57,579 nucleotides of DNA from a virus: the IMG/VR virus record IMGVR_UViG_3300030389_000234, positions 1 to 57,579 of that record; one strand, 5' to 3'. The notes beneath the pieces were generated by a model. The model saw nothing but the letters and a program-made list of their open reading frames with translations. It was not told the origin of the DNA and made no database searches. This document shows positions 41,434 to 52,274 of the stretch, one piece after another. Positions within the stretch are counted from its first letter, which is position 1. Each line of letters begins with the position of its first letter. A program made the translations under genes and the position numbers.

Positions 41434-43500
41434 TTATATTAAATCTAAACCTTTGCCACCCAAAACTATCTCTGTGACAATTGCCCACATATCTTTTTCT
41501 TGTTGGCTGTCTCTAACTAACTGATATTCATCGTATTTTTTATCAGCTAATATTAATTCTAACAACCTTTCTTTTGAGTCTTCAGTAGATGTAAACACAA
41601 AATCCATAAAATCTCTTTCACGTTGCCATATTTCATCTATTGCTTTATTAGTGAGTCCGTTAGCTTCTTTTGCAAGTTCTTGAGAAGCTAAATTGTCAGC
41701 AGCAGTATTTATTGTTTCAGTATTTTGTCTCCAAAGAGCATTTGCTTGTGCAATGGCTAGTCTATTTGATGAATTAAATTGATCTCTTGTATTTTGAACA
41801 TTAGCATTAAATTGTTCAGCAGCATTTACTGCATTTACATTAACTTGTTCTATTGCAAGTTGTTGAGCTGAGTTAATACTATCCGCTTGAAATTTTAAAT
41901 TAGCTAAAAGAGTATTAGCTTGATTTTGACTAGAAGCATTAATTTGAAGAGCTGCATTTTCTGCTGCTTGGTCAGTAAATATAGACTGAGCAATCTGTTG
42001 AGCTTTAAATAAAACAGTTGCTTGTTCATTATTTAAATTTGCCATATCCATCTGTAAAAATGCCTGAGCATTTTGAACAGCAGCTTGTTGTTGATTAGAT
42101 AAATTTTGTTGTTCTAGTTGTGATATTGCAGCAGCTTCTGCCATTACCATAGCTTGCCTGTTAGATAGGTTTTGTAAGTTCATCGTATTTGTTATACGAC
42201 TATTTTCCAAAGCTACCTGCTGTTCTGCAGTAAAATTCATATTAGCTATATCGGCAATACGAGATGCGTTTTGAACTCTTGCTTGAAATTCCTGATCAAA
42301 CTCTTGACCAATAAATACTGCTCTTTGTTGTGCTGCAAGCATAGCACGTTGTTGACGATTTGACAAGTTTTGCATTTCAAATTGTGCAACTGTTTGCGCA
42401 TCAGCCATAGCAATAGGTAGTGCTGATTCCATAGCTGCTTGTACAACAGCTTGACCTGCTATACTAGATGCACCCAGACCTCTAGCTGCCATCTTACCTA
42501 GAGCAGCTCTCATAGCTCCTGCTGCCCATGCAGGTGTTTGACCACCCTGAAAATCATCCATTAAACCTTCTAGCTGATTTTGCACCATAGCTTTTTGTGA
42601 TGGTGTAGCTTGAGCAGCTTGAATTTGTTCTGTAAATGCAACAGCTTTTTGTGCATTTGCAGCACCAGTAATAATTTCACCTTCCTGTATCTCACGTTGA
42701 ACAGGATTAGTCATCATTATACCAGTACCTTGAGCAGCTTGTAGATTACCAACTAAGGTCTTACTAGGATCTGCTTGAGCTGCTTGAGCTATAGCTTCTG
42801 GTGATAGTTGACCCTGTGCTGCTGTAACTCCTTGCATTGCAGTAGTAATTTGATCTTGAGATTTAACTGCATCAAATTTAGCAACATCTATTGAATCAGG
42901 AGCTGTTACATCATCTATTTTTGTAGGATCAATCGTAGTAGCTGTATACTGTTTTGCTTGATCTGGTGCAAGATAGTCATCTTCATCTATCGTAGTTCCT
43001 TCAGTATCAGGATCAAGATAACTTACTTCAGCTTTTTTAACTACAGAACTAGGGTCAGTTAACACATCAGTTGATAAATCTCTTTGAGCAGTTTGTAATT
43101 CTGTTACAGTATCTGTTTGTAGTTGTGATAGTTCTTGTTGAACTTTAGTAATTTTTGTTCTTAATTTTTCTGCTTTTTTAAAGTTAGCAGATGCAACTTT
43201 CCATTCATTATATGGTTTATTCATTTTTTCTAAGTAAGCTTTAACTTCTTTAGCAATTACAGCTTTTCTATTAGGTGTATCTAATGGATACTTTGCCGTA
43301 ACTCTATTGTCTGTATTAGCATCACCTTTACCTACTTGATAAGCTGTACCATATTCAATTCCACCACCAGTTCTATTATAGCCACCCTTATAACGAGCAG
43401 GTGCAGCTCCGGGATCAGCAACATCACCTAACTCTTTAAGTTGATTTTGTAAATCTATTATTTCTTTTTGTTTTTTACCAATAGCGTCTACTTCTGCCAT
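41434..43500 (-). CDS. Internal virion protein with helical repeats, 688 aa
   Basis: 688 residues. The N-terminal 290 residues contain charged and Asp/Thr-rich linkers. Residues about 370-600 carry imperfect repeats of roughly 30 residues with the core QNLSNRQQ-A and long Gln/Ala/Asn helices, typical of an extended coiled-coil or tube-forming virion protein. Likely an ejection-core part by position. Confidence 0.6.
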   Translation of the reverse strand: MAEVDAIGKKQKEIIDLQNQLKELGDVADPGAAPARYKGGYNRTGGGIEYGTAYQVGKGDANTDNRVTAKYPLDTPNRKAVIAKEVKAYLEKMNKPYNEWKVASANFKKAEKLRTKITKVQQELSQLQTDTVTELQTAQRDLSTDVLTDPSSVVKKAEVSYLDPDTEGTTIDEDDYLAPDQAKQYTATTIDPTKIDDVTAPDSIDVAKFDAVKSQDQITTAMQGVTAAQGQLSPEAIAQAAQADPSKTLVGNLQAAQGTGIMMTNPVQREIQEGEIITGAANAQKAVAFTEQIQAAQATPSQKAMVQNQLEGLMDDFQGGQTPAWAAGAMRAALGKMAARGLGASSIAGQAVVQAAMESALPIAMADAQTVAQFEMQNLSNRQQRAMLAAQQRAVFIGQEFDQEFQARVQNASRIADIANMNFTAEQQVALENSRITNTMNLQNLSNRQAMVMAEAAAISQLEQQNLSNQQQAAVQNAQAFLQMDMANLNNEQATVLFKAQQIAQSIFTDQAAENAALQINASSQNQANTLLANLKFQADSINSAQQLAIEQVNVNAVNAAEQFNANVQNTRDQFNSSNRLAIAQANALWRQNTETINTAADNLASQELAKEANGLTNKAIDEIWQRERDFMDFVFTSTEDSKERLLELILADKKYDEYQLVRDSQQEKDMWAIVTEIVLGGKGLDLI

Positions 43501-43519
43501 CTATCAAACCTTTTTAATT

Positions 43520-43996
43520 TTACCAAGTTCCTCGGTATTTTCCTATAAAATAAATTATTGCACCAAATAAAGCAAAACCAGTTATTACTATAAGGATTCC
43601 AACAGTCCAGTTTATTAAGTTATCTATCTTTTCTTGTCTACGGTATACAGCTTCTTTTTGCATTCTTCTCTGTTCGGCTTCTATTTGTACAATACTTTCC
43701 CAAGCTGAAGGTCCGTAGTATAGTGAGATATACTCACGTAACTCTTCTCTCATCTCTTTGGCTTTTTGCTGTGCTGCCCATATTTCTACAGCAGATGTAT
43801 CAAATTTAGGATCAAGTCTTTTCCAAAGAGGTGGATCTTTTGCTTTGTTACCTAGATAATCTAAATCACTTACAGCTTTACCAAACGAAGAGAGATCTTT
43901 ACCTAGTTCACTAATTTCCTTACCAGCATTAACAGCTTTTTTAATTCCACTAAAAGCGGTGGTAGCTAATGCAATAGCTGTTGCTGGATCTATCAT
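43520..43996 (-). CDS. Late protein with C-terminal membrane segment, 158 aa
   Basis: 158 residues: Ala-rich N terminus (PATAIALATTAFSGI), a charged central helix and a membrane segment near residues 128-150 (WTVGILIVITGFALFGAIIYFI). One-base overlap with the next gene. Could help DNA transfer or lysis; no family named. Confidence 0.6.
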   Translation of the reverse strand: MIDPATAIALATTAFSGIKKAVNAGKEISELGKDLSSFGKAVSDLDYLGNKAKDPPLWKRLDPKFDTSAVEIWAAQQKAKEMREELREYISLYYGPSAWESIVQIEAEQRRMQKEAVYRRQEKIDNLINWTVGILIVITGFALFGAIIYFIGKYRGTW

Positions 43997-44358
43997 TACA
44001 TACCATCGTCATTCATTATCATTCTATTATGTTCACGATTCATGTATCTTAATTCCGTTTCCAGTAAAGCTATTCTTTGTTTTAATTCATTAATGGAATT
44101 GAAAGAAGCAAGCATAGCTGCCATCTCTTCCCACACCTCATCACTGTCTTCCCACAGTTCTATTATGTCTGTTCTACTTTCTTGTACATCACGTTTAAGA
44201 TTTACAGTATCTTCTACAGCCATGCGACTAGCAAACTGCTCTACATTTTCTTCTAGTGATTGTATTGTAGCTGCTTGTTGAGATACCCACCAAACACCAC
44301 CTGCAAGTTGTACAGCCATTGCCATAACAAGAGCTATAGGAAGTTTCATGTTTTCCAT
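43996..44358 (-). CDS. Membrane-anchored coiled-coil protein, 120 aa
   Basis: 120 residues. N-terminal membrane anchor (LPIALVMAMAVQLAGGVWWV) and then an extended charged coiled coil to the end. This is the layout of an inner-membrane spanin, but the late position between tail genes and the missing outer partner make it uncertain. Confidence 0.55.
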   Translation of the reverse strand: MENMKLPIALVMAMAVQLAGGVWWVSQQAATIQSLEENVEQFASRMAVEDTVNLKRDVQESRTDIIELWEDSDEVWEEMAAMLASFNSINELKQRIALLETELRYMNREHNRMIMNDDGM

Positions 44359-44540
44359 TATTTCTTTGCTACCTGTGAGTTACGAACCAAGAAGTCTTCC
44401 CACATAGGTTTGATCATCTTATGATTCTCATCTACTTTATATGACATGAGCAAGACTTTGGCATTCATTTGATAAAGTTGAAGTGCTCCCCAACTTAATA
44501 TACCAATTGCTATAACACCAAAGACTTGCTCAAGTTTCAT
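44358..44540 (-). CDS. Small membrane protein, 60 aa
   Basis: 60 residues from the ATG at 44540, which overlaps the previous stop region (ATAAAATG); a longer frame upstream lacks support. One membrane segment (VFGVIAIGILSWGALQLY), then a charged tail. Holin-like in size only. One-base overlap downstream. Confidence 0.55.
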   Translation of the reverse strand: MKLEQVFGVIAIGILSWGALQLYQMNAKVLLMSYKVDENHKMIKPMWEDFLVRNSQVAKK

Positions 44541-44541
44541 T

Positions 44542-44772
44542 TTATGCAGCCTCTTCTTTTGATTTTTCTTCAGTTGAAGAAAGAGCCTGTGTAAGTGCAT
44601 TCATAAATGCATTGCGACCAACATTTAACTGATCTAAATTAAATTGTGTTGACTTAATCTTACGATCTAAATCAGTAACATGATTTAATAGTACTTGTTG
44701 TTCTACAGTCATGTCTTCCAATGCATATTCAACATTGTCGATCACAACTGGCGTTGTTTTTTTCTCAGCCAT
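44542..44772 (-). CDS. Small coiled-coil protein, 76 aa
   Basis: 76 residues. A short strand (VVIDNVEYALEDM) and a heptad-rich helix (QQVLLNHVTDLDRKIKSTQFN) precede an acidic Lys/Glu tail. AAAGGAGAAA precedes the ATG. Small proteins of this kind follow the fibre gene in other marine phages. Function unknown. Confidence 0.6.
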   Translation of the reverse strand: MAEKKTTPVVIDNVEYALEDMTVEQQVLLNHVTDLDRKIKSTQFNLDQLNVGRNAFMNALTQALSSTEEKSKEEAA

Positions 44773-44795
44773 TTGTTTTCTCCTTTTATGGTTGA

Positions 44796-47700
44796 TTAGG
44801 TTTCTAATGCATCAAGTCTTGCCTTGATTGCGGTATTCTCTGTTTCCAGAGATTCTATTTTGGTCATTGCTTCTTGCAATGCCTTAACTGCTTTCATATA
44901 TAAAATACTATATTTAACTGATAAAAAGTTTTGTTCGTTACCATCATTATCTAGTATTGGATTATCTTCTGCATCTATAAGAGTGTGTGATTTAACTAAT
45001 CCATTCATTCCTGATGCTTGCAAGTCTTGAGCAATAACACCAAGCATATTAGGCGCATCAAGATTATCTTCTTTCATAGAGTATTTTTTAATTTGTAGTG
45101 CTTTAACATCATCCCACTGAGAACCAGATAACTCAATGTTTTCCTTTAGCCGTTCATCTGATGTAGAACCGTAAGAGTTGCTTGCACTTAAAAAGTCTCC
45201 GTTAGCTTCGATCTCTGCTCTTAAAGTTCCGTCTTGAAATTTAAAAACATCGTCACCACCTGAACTTGGTGCTCTTACATTTATTCTTACAAAAGTAGAA
45301 CTGTTATCATAAAAAACAGCTACTTGTTCTTCAGTTGAGTTATAAGTACCATCAGCGTCTTTTCCTACATTTACGCCACCTTTAGGAACAAATGTATCAT
45401 TTGCATCAGATATTTGAAACGCACCTAGCGCACCTGATGTGTCTGTAGTAGAATTACCTGCATAAAGTTCTAAATGAAAGTTACCTGAACTATCATCTGC
45501 TTTACCTCTCATACCACCAAATTTAACACCTGATGAATCATTTGATCTTATAAGATAAGCACCAATTACATTTCCTGCTGAAATAGTGCTATCATTCCTT
45601 GCAGCAATATATGTTCCGCCACCAGATCCTACGTTAACAACATCTCGACCACCAGATACATTAGTTGGGACAAAAGAGTCAGGGTCAGTTGTACCAAAAC
45701 CAATATTAGCACCATTAATAGTTAGTATTCCTGTTTGTCCATCGGGGTCAAAAGTAAAAAATGAGCTACCTGCTGTCGATTTAAAACTTGTACGGTTTGC
45801 ATTGCCTGTGTCAGCATCAGGAAAGGTCTGTATAGAAAAATTATTTCCGACAGTTTGCAATTGTAATATAGCATCTGCACCACTTGAAGCATGACCATTT
45901 TGAACCTTTATAGTAGCGGCATCACCTGATGTGTTTTGTTCTATGTGTAAAAGTTCATCTACAGCATTTGATGTATTACCAATTCCAACTTTACCATTCT
46001 GATCAACACGCATACGCAATTCTGTACCTGTGGCAAAATCTATACCTTGAGAACCCTCAGCATGTAAAAAAAGATTATTAGAATCAGAATTAGTAAATGG
46101 TGCTCCAGAAGATCCTACTAGGCCAATACTAGCCGTTGTTGCACCACCATCTTGAAGAAACTTAACACTTGGAGTATCATCTTCATCATTGTTATCAGTA
46201 TCAGCTTCTATTGTAATTACAGCATCTCCTGCTGTTCCTGATGATACATGTAAACTTGATGCTGGAGTACTTGTACCGATACCAACTCTATCTTCACTAG
46301 CATCAACATAAAATAAATTAGTTGTGGTGTCACCTTCTACCTTAAAGTCAATATCAACTGTACCTTCATTAACAACAACTTGACCCCTTGATCCACCAGT
46401 GTCTGTTCTTAATCCAAGTAATTGAGTACTTGAACCTGCGCTCTGTAAGCTAAATGTTAATCTAGCATCTTCAGTACCATCAGATGCATCTTCAATAAAA
46501 CTATCCATTCTAGCATATGTTATTTTTTCACCTGCATCATTTTCACCATTAAACTGAATTATACCTATATTATCATTGTCATCAGGGTTTGCAGAATTAC
46601 GATATAAATCTAGGACAGGTCCATCGGAAGCATTATCACTAGTACTTTCAAGTGTAATTCTAGTATCGTTAGATGTATCTGCTATATGAAGTTTTGTTGA
46701 AGGTGTACTAGTTCCAATTCCAACATCACCTGTATCAGTAATACGTACACGTTCACCACGATCTGAACTAGTAGTAACACCAGTATAAAATGCTAACCCA
46801 TATCCACCACCAACACTTGTTTCAGATAACGCTGCTATTTCTGCAGCAATACCGTCAGAGTATGTTCCAGTATAAGATGCATCACTTGTAATAAAACTAA
46901 TTGTACCTGTTTTTTCACCAACGCCTAAAGCTGTATCTGTTCCACCTATTGATAAAATTGGACCATCTCCACCAGACACAAGTGATGAAGGTGTACTAGT
47001 TCCTATTCCAACATTTCCATCATGGTCTATAAGCATACGTTCAGACAAAGTTTGTGTTGAATTACTTGTGGTATAAAACTCTAGTCTTGTACCTGCATTT
47101 GAGCCAGTATAATTTTGAGTTGCATCTGCAATAATAGCTGCACCATCATAAAAAGACGAACCAGTTGACCCAGAAAAAAGTATCTTTCCAAGAGTGTCAT
47201 TAACAGTAACAGCAGTTTGTGTTCCGATTGTATCATTTAAAGAATGAGCTAAACGTAAAGTTGATCCTGCACCTTGGGTCGTGCTAAATAAAGAAACATT
47301 AATACCAGTATTATCAGTATCATGTTGAATATCTAAAGGTACACTAGGTGAGTTAGTTCCAAGTCCAACATTACCACTAGTATCAATATGTATTCTTGAT
47401 GTAAAAGTATTACTACTTGTGTTCCAATGACCTATGTCAGCATTTTCATCATGTGGAAAGGTTATATCACCTTCTGTTCCACTACCACCTGCAATAAATA
47501 CAGCAGGTCCAGTTGTACCTATATCGGCTATGTGCAATGCGGCAACTGGTGTAGCTGAATTAATTCCAACTTCACCTGTATCTGTAATACGCATACGTTC
47601 TGTTAAAGAACCACTAGCTTCAAAAGTAGAAAATGTAAGTGCTGATGGCATATTGTTAGAGGATGGAGTGCCATCAACTTCTGCTTTAATTCTTGCACCA

Positions 47701-49019
47701 ATAGTAACTACATCTGATCCGTCATCACCTGCAAAATCTATTTGACCTAAAACATCATTGTCTACAACTGCAGTTCCAACTGTACCTACTGAAGCACTAC
47801 GTGTGTGACCAAGAGTAATACGTGATCCTCCTGAAGAGTTACTATATCTTAATGTAGAAAAAATATTAGCATCTGTATTACCTACTTGAAAAACGTGTTG
47901 CCCATTTCCTACTTGAATAGCACTTGTATTTCCTACAAGAACTCTACCATTATTTTCTACAACTATTCTAGGCTCACCTGCACCATCAGATAATACAATA
48001 TGGTTACTAGAAGTACGAATGTCTAATGTTTGTAGTGTACCTTGATTACCATCAAACTGTCCAATAATAGTGTTGGCTGCACCTGAAGTAATTAAATTAC
48101 CTGCATCTTTACCTATTGCTGTGTTGTTACTTCCTGTCGCTACTTCTAATGCAGTGTTACCAACTGCAACATTAGATGCACCTGTAACATTTGTTTTTAG
48201 TGCATCAGCACCTACTGCTGTGTTACTACTTGAAGTAGTTGTAGCTGTTAAAGCATTGTATCCTACAGCAACATTTGACCCACCTGAATTAATAGCATCA
48301 CCTGCTTCTGCACCCAACAATGTATTTTTAACACCTGTTGAAACTGCTGTACCTGCAAGATAACCAACTGCTACGTTTAAACCAGATGCACCTGCATTCT
48401 GTGTTTTAAGTGCTTGATAACCAATAGCAGTACTTTCACCATTTCCATCTTCTGTTGATAAAGCTTCAAATCCGATAGCTATATTTTTACCGCCTGTTGT
48501 TAAGGCATCACCTGCAGATGAACCTATGGCAATGTTATGACTTCCTGTAGTCAATGCAGTAAGAGCAGCATTACCAATTGCTATATTGTTTCCACCGGGA
48601 GATGAACCATCAAGACTATCAAGAGCAGTTAAACCCATAGCTACGTTAGCACTACCATCAGGATAGTTACCATCTAGTTTAATTGTAGCATCTGTACCCT
48701 CATCATCAAGAACAACTAAGCTGTGTACTGTAACTGTTCCATCAAAGAAACCATCTTTATACATCAATGAAGATGTACCTAAGTCTACAGTATTATCTGT
48801 CTTAGGGCGTAAAGCTGATGCAGTAATAACTACATCTTGCGTTGGACCAACAACTTCAATGGGCGCACCTTCAGAAGATGTACCATCGTGTGTGTGACCA
48901 GAAGATGAATTAAACGCTGATTCAATTGCGTCAAATTCACCATCAAAATCTGCAGCATTGATAACGTTACCGTCAGCAATGTTATTAGCTGTATCGTTTC
49001 TAGTGTAACCTGTTCCCAT
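44796..49019 (-). CDS. Tail fibre with trimeric repeats and S74 chaperone domain
   Basis: 1407 residues. The N-terminal domain has a GHTHDGTSSEG stretch. Residues about 135-310 carry head-type repeats (NIAIG, NVAVG). Most of the rest has GNVGIGTSTP-type repeats with beta-rich linkers, about seven or more. The C terminus has SDERLKENIE and LGVIAQDLQ, the S74 intramolecular chaperone that trims itself after trimer assembly, probably before the Ser in TSDER. Receptor-binding protein of the virion. Confidence 0.88.
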   Translation of the reverse strand: MGTGYTRNDTANNIADGNVINAADFDGEFDAIESAFNSSSGHTHDGTSSEGAPIEVVGPTQDVVITASALRPKTDNTVDLGTSSLMYKDGFFDGTVTVHSLVVLDDEGTDATIKLDGNYPDGSANVAMGLTALDSLDGSSPGGNNIAIGNAALTALTTGSHNIAIGSSAGDALTTGGKNIAIGFEALSTEDGNGESTAIGYQALKTQNAGASGLNVAVGYLAGTAVSTGVKNTLLGAEAGDAINSGGSNVAVGYNALTATTTSSSNTAVGADALKTNVTGASNVAVGNTALEVATGSNNTAIGKDAGNLITSGAANTIIGQFDGNQGTLQTLDIRTSSNHIVLSDGAGEPRIVVENNGRVLVGNTSAIQVGNGQHVFQVGNTDANIFSTLRYSNSSGGSRITLGHTRSASVGTVGTAVVDNDVLGQIDFAGDDGSDVVTIGARIKAEVDGTPSSNNMPSALTFSTFEASGSLTERMRITDTGEVGINSATPVAALHIADIGTTGPAVFIAGGSGTEGDITFPHDENADIGHWNTSSNTFTSRIHIDTSGNVGLGTNSPSVPLDIQHDTDNTGINVSLFSTTQGAGSTLRLAHSLNDTIGTQTAVTVNDTLGKILFSGSTGSSFYDGAAIIADATQNYTGSNAGTRLEFYTTSNSTQTLSERMLIDHDGNVGIGTSTPSSLVSGGDGPILSIGGTDTALGVGEKTGTISFITSDASYTGTYSDGIAAEIAALSETSVGGGYGLAFYTGVTTSSDRGERVRITDTGDVGIGTSTPSTKLHIADTSNDTRITLESTSDNASDGPVLDLYRNSANPDDNDNIGIIQFNGENDAGEKITYARMDSFIEDASDGTEDARLTFSLQSAGSSTQLLGLRTDTGGSRGQVVVNEGTVDIDFKVEGDTTTNLFYVDASEDRVGIGTSTPASSLHVSSGTAGDAVITIEADTDNNDEDDTPSVKFLQDGGATTASIGLVGSSGAPFTNSDSNNLFLHAEGSQGIDFATGTELRMRVDQNGKVGIGNTSNAVDELLHIEQNTSGDAATIKVQNGHASSGADAILQLQTVGNNFSIQTFPDADTGNANRTSFKSTAGSSFFTFDPDGQTGILTINGANIGFGTTDPDSFVPTNVSGGRDVVNVGSGGGTYIAARNDSTISAGNVIGAYLIRSNDSSGVKFGGMRGKADDSSGNFHLELYAGNSTTDTSGALGAFQISDANDTFVPKGGVNVGKDADGTYNSTEEQVAVFYDNSSTFVRINVRAPSSGGDDVFKFQDGTLRAEIEANGDFLSASNSYGSTSDERLKENIELSGSQWDDVKALQIKKYSMKEDNLDAPNMLGVIAQDLQASGMNGLVKSHTLIDAEDNPILDNDGNEQNFLSVKYSILYMKAVKALQEAMTKIESLETENTAIKARLDALET

Positions 49020-49025
49020 AGTTTT

Positions 49026-51203
49026 TTACCTTCTTGTATTTGTTCCGTATTCTAAAGTGATAGCATCTAATGAAAATGGTGGGTCTGTGCTATCGGTTGT
49101 ATACTGTAGAGATACGACAAAACCCGAACCTATAACTTGTGTTTCAAATAGTGTTAATAGTTTATTACTAAATACTGCTGTTGATCCATATGTTGCCTGA
49201 CCAAAAAAAGCAACTTGTCCTGTATTATTGTCAAAGTTTATTCTTGTTGGCTGTATACTGTCCTTTTGGTCAAAGTCTAATTTAAGACTCATATCAAAAG
49301 ATACACTACCTTGTGGATCTGTATACAAAAACATCTTATAAAATGTTTTACGTACTCTTGGATCAGTAATTGGTAAATAAGGGGTAGCAAAAGAGCTTTC
49401 TATATTTTCGCCATCAAAACTATTATCTTGCTCCATCTGGTATAAATAACCATCATTGTTTGCAAATACTATTGTTTCTGAGTTTTGAAAAAACCTACTA
49501 TCTGCTACATGTGCACGTATACCACGTAAGTCTGCCCAAGCCATTCCTTCACCACCTTGAACTGCCATCTGTGTTCCAAGTATACCTTGAGCATTCCCTT
49601 CTGCAATATTATTATTATAGCCTAATATTCTATATTGTGATTTACCTCTAATTACAACACTTGTAAAAGAAGTATTTGTATTAACAAAATCTGTAACTTC
49701 TTTTTGTATTGATTTAGAAACAACTGCTAATCCAAAGTCTCCTATCCTATCTGTACCACTTAACAATCTTAAACCATCTGGGGCAAGAAACATTACATCT
49801 CCACCCACTTCTTGTATTGTATCTTCGTCAACACAACCTATATCTAATGTTATTGGTTGTAGTGCAAAATCTAATATTGTATTACCAGTAAGTTGAAATA
49901 TAGAAGACTCAGTAAATATAATTAACTGCTGTCTAAAAACAATCATTCCTGTTACATCTGCACCTACAGATATTGTACCAGAACCGTTTGCAACTGTAAA
50001 GTCATTATCAGTATATGGAGCAGTAAATGTTATTAAATTATCTTTTGCAAAAAATAATTGATTTTTAAAGTTTACTACAAATTTAGCAGCAGCTACATCT
50101 GAAGGAGCATCATTAAGTGCTGTAAATATATTTTTATCATAAAGTGCAGGAACATTAGTTCCATCTACTATAGCAATTTTTTCTGTTCCACTATAGTTAT
50201 ATCGTGCAAATCTAGTTTTACCAGCAGTTTCTCGTGATGTACTTAAAAAAGTTATAGCTGCATCATCTGCAGGTGAACTAGCTAAAGCAGGTGCTATAGC
50301 CATTGTAGCTCCACCAGAAGTAACTGTAGGTGTTGCAGTTAAAGTGTAAATTTTATCTACACCTGCAATTTTAAATACGTCACCTATTTGTGGTGTAGCA
50401 GTTAAACCATCTACTACTAGACTACTACCAGTTTGTGATGCCCCATTTACAAGTACAGTTCCATACGAAGGAATATTTATAAGATCGTAACCAGAACCAG
50501 AAGTTTTATATAAACTTTCGTTTTTGGCTACAATTACTATATCTGTAAATATACCACAACCTAAAGCAAGATAATTAGAGCTAGTAGTTAAAAAATCTAC
50601 ACTATCTCCATTTAAAGGTGATGCAAGTAGACTAGAAGTTAAACTTAAATCTGCTGTATTATTTGTATCATTAAATGTAACTGCACCTGCTGCAATAGTA
50701 TACGTTTGAGAAAAAGTTAATGCAGTATCGTCTCCTAAAGTTTGTGCTGATGAAAGCACAATATTGTTTTGGTCAGTTACTGTTGCTACAGTTACAGCTC
50801 CACTTATACCTGTACCTGTAACAGTCATTCCTACAGCTATTGTTCCAGAATTACCATCAAGAACTAATGCGGTAGTACTAGAAGTAGCACCATTAACATT
50901 GGCAGTAGCATGTATAAGTTTAAAAGTATCACCTGCCTCTGGTGATTTACGAATATTACCAATGTTTAAAGTTGTACCTGTTTGACTTGCACCTCTTACA
51001 ACAGGAGCACCATATGGTGGTATGATATTACTATCGTATTTATTAAAACCAAGTATTCTACGATAACCACCTTCTACTGAAGGTTCGAAGTTTTTAAGTA
51101 TTCGTGCAGAACCGGGCAGATTAATACCTTGCTGCAAAGGACTCATATTAGTAATAAGCCCACCCCGAAACTCAATCGGATATGTTTGACGAGTTGAAGG
51201 CAT
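49026..51203 (-). CDS. Tail tubular protein B (T7 gp12-like)
   Basis: 725 residues. Starts PIEFRGGLITNMSPLQQGINLPGSARILKNFEPSVEGGYRR in spirit of T7 gp12-family nozzle proteins, where the conserved N terminus sits on the gatekeeper. Beta-rich throughout, with Ser/Thr-rich middle inserts. It follows tail tubular protein A and precedes the fibre gene, the normal podovirus order. Confidence 0.82.
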   Translation of the reverse strand: MPSTRQTYPIEFRGGLITNMSPLQQGINLPGSARILKNFEPSVEGGYRRILGFNKYDSNIIPPYGAPVVRGASQTGTTLNIGNIRKSPEAGDTFKLIHATANVNGATSSTTALVLDGNSGTIAVGMTVTGTGISGAVTVATVTDQNNIVLSSAQTLGDDTALTFSQTYTIAAGAVTFNDTNNTADLSLTSSLLASPLNGDSVDFLTTSSNYLALGCGIFTDIVIVAKNESLYKTSGSGYDLINIPSYGTVLVNGASQTGSSLVVDGLTATPQIGDVFKIAGVDKIYTLTATPTVTSGGATMAIAPALASSPADDAAITFLSTSRETAGKTRFARYNYSGTEKIAIVDGTNVPALYDKNIFTALNDAPSDVAAAKFVVNFKNQLFFAKDNLITFTAPYTDNDFTVANGSGTISVGADVTGMIVFRQQLIIFTESSIFQLTGNTILDFALQPITLDIGCVDEDTIQEVGGDVMFLAPDGLRLLSGTDRIGDFGLAVVSKSIQKEVTDFVNTNTSFTSVVIRGKSQYRILGYNNNIAEGNAQGILGTQMAVQGGEGMAWADLRGIRAHVADSRFFQNSETIVFANNDGYLYQMEQDNSFDGENIESSFATPYLPITDPRVRKTFYKMFLYTDPQGSVSFDMSLKLDFDQKDSIQPTRINFDNNTGQVAFFGQATYGSTAVFSNKLLTLFETQVIGSGFVVSLQYTTDSTDPPFSLDAITLEYGTNTRR

Positions 51204-51206
51204 ATA

Positions 51207-51923
51207 TTAAGAAACTCTAGCTGAAGTTGTTACTGTTGTATTTAAGATAGTTGATCTAAGATATTCATAACGATTAATATATAAACTTCGCATTTGTTTT
51301 ATTTCTTGTTCAAATCTAGCTTGCATCATTGCAGACTCTTGACTTTCACCCCTAAACAAGTAAGCAAAATACATTGCTCCGTCTACAATTACATATCTAA
51401 ATTGTTCAGGTATACTAGGAACATCTGTTGAGTTAATAAGATCTACAGGTAATCTATAATATTCGTAGACTAATTCATAAGCTTTATCGGGTGGATTAAC
51501 AAGACCAAACTCTGAACTAGGTGATTTAAATACATAAGTTGGTAGTTGTCTTAAAGAAGTTGACGTATTATACTCTACATCTGCATAACTGTCAAGGTAT
51601 TCTTCATAAGATAATACATTTAATTTTCTAGTTTCATTACCTAGCGTATCATTTCTTTTAATTCTAAAAGTATTAAAGTTTATTGTTTTTGCATCTGAAG
51701 GAAATGTGTAACGTACTATACCTGCGGTAAGTGTTTCTTCTTCAGTAACATGGTTAAAAGGCCATTCATATTCATGTTGATTAATAAAACGAATAGATGC
51801 ATTAACTGCATCCTTAACCATTCCATACTCACCATTAGCTGTAGCAAAATTTGTTGTAGTTAAAGGTACTTCATTAAGCCTACGATTTACATCATTTACA
51901 AGTCCAAGATAATCATATGCCAT
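51207..51923 (-). CDS. Tail tubular protein A (T7 gp11-like adaptor)
   Basis: 238 residues. The N-terminal YLGLVNDVNRRLNEVPL and the NASIRFINQHEYEWPFN region, with alternating helices and strands, match the gp11 gatekeeper family. It joins portal to nozzle. Three bases separate it from the nozzle gene, and its start touches the adaptor gene. Confidence 0.8.
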   Translation of the reverse strand: MAYDYLGLVNDVNRRLNEVPLTTTNFATANGEYGMVKDAVNASIRFINQHEYEWPFNHVTEEETLTAGIVRYTFPSDAKTINFNTFRIKRNDTLGNETRKLNVLSYEEYLDSYADVEYNTSTSLRQLPTYVFKSPSSEFGLVNPPDKAYELVYEYYRLPVDLINSTDVPSIPEQFRYVIVDGAMYFAYLFRGESQESAMMQARFEQEIKQMRSLYINRYEYLRSTILNTTVTTSARVS

Positions 51924-52271
51924 TTATCGTTCCTTTAACCGTATCTTAATACTACGCTCTGCCGTACTTCCTGTACTATCAGTCATTTGACAAAAGAAAG
52001 TATACTCTATATTATTTTGTCCACCAGCTATATTTATAGTAGCAACAGTATTTGTGTTTGTTTGAGATATATTTTGTATGCTATCAGTAGTAGCACCACC
52101 TGAAGCAGTAGTTAAATTTTGTCCTGCATTTAGTCTTGTTTTAGTATTATACAAAGATGATTTAACAAACCATATAACTGACACGATAGTAGCAGTGTCA
52201 AGAAATCGTGACCAATCTACACTATAGTCTAATGTTTCATCTGGGTCTTTACTAGGCCAACGAAAGCTCAT
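51924..52271 (-). CDS. Small beta-rich tail or connector protein, 115 aa
   Basis: 115 residues. Starts RWPSKDPDETLDYSVDWSRFL, with a DPDE..DY..DW pattern found in phage fibre-tail adaptor proteins, followed by an Ig-like set of strands ending in basic residues. Its location before the gp11-like gene fits a virion connector role. Confidence 0.6.
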   Translation of the reverse strand: MSFRWPSKDPDETLDYSVDWSRFLDTATIVSVIWFVKSSLYNTKTRLNAGQNLTTASGGATTDSIQNISQTNTNTVATINIAGGQNNIEYTFFCQMTDSTGSTAERSIKIRLKER

Positions 52272-52274
52272 ATA

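Noticed and set aside
47434-48363. Rightward frames inside the tail fibre gene
   Set aside because: Val/Ala/Pro-rich shadows of repetitive fibre codons on the opposite strand.
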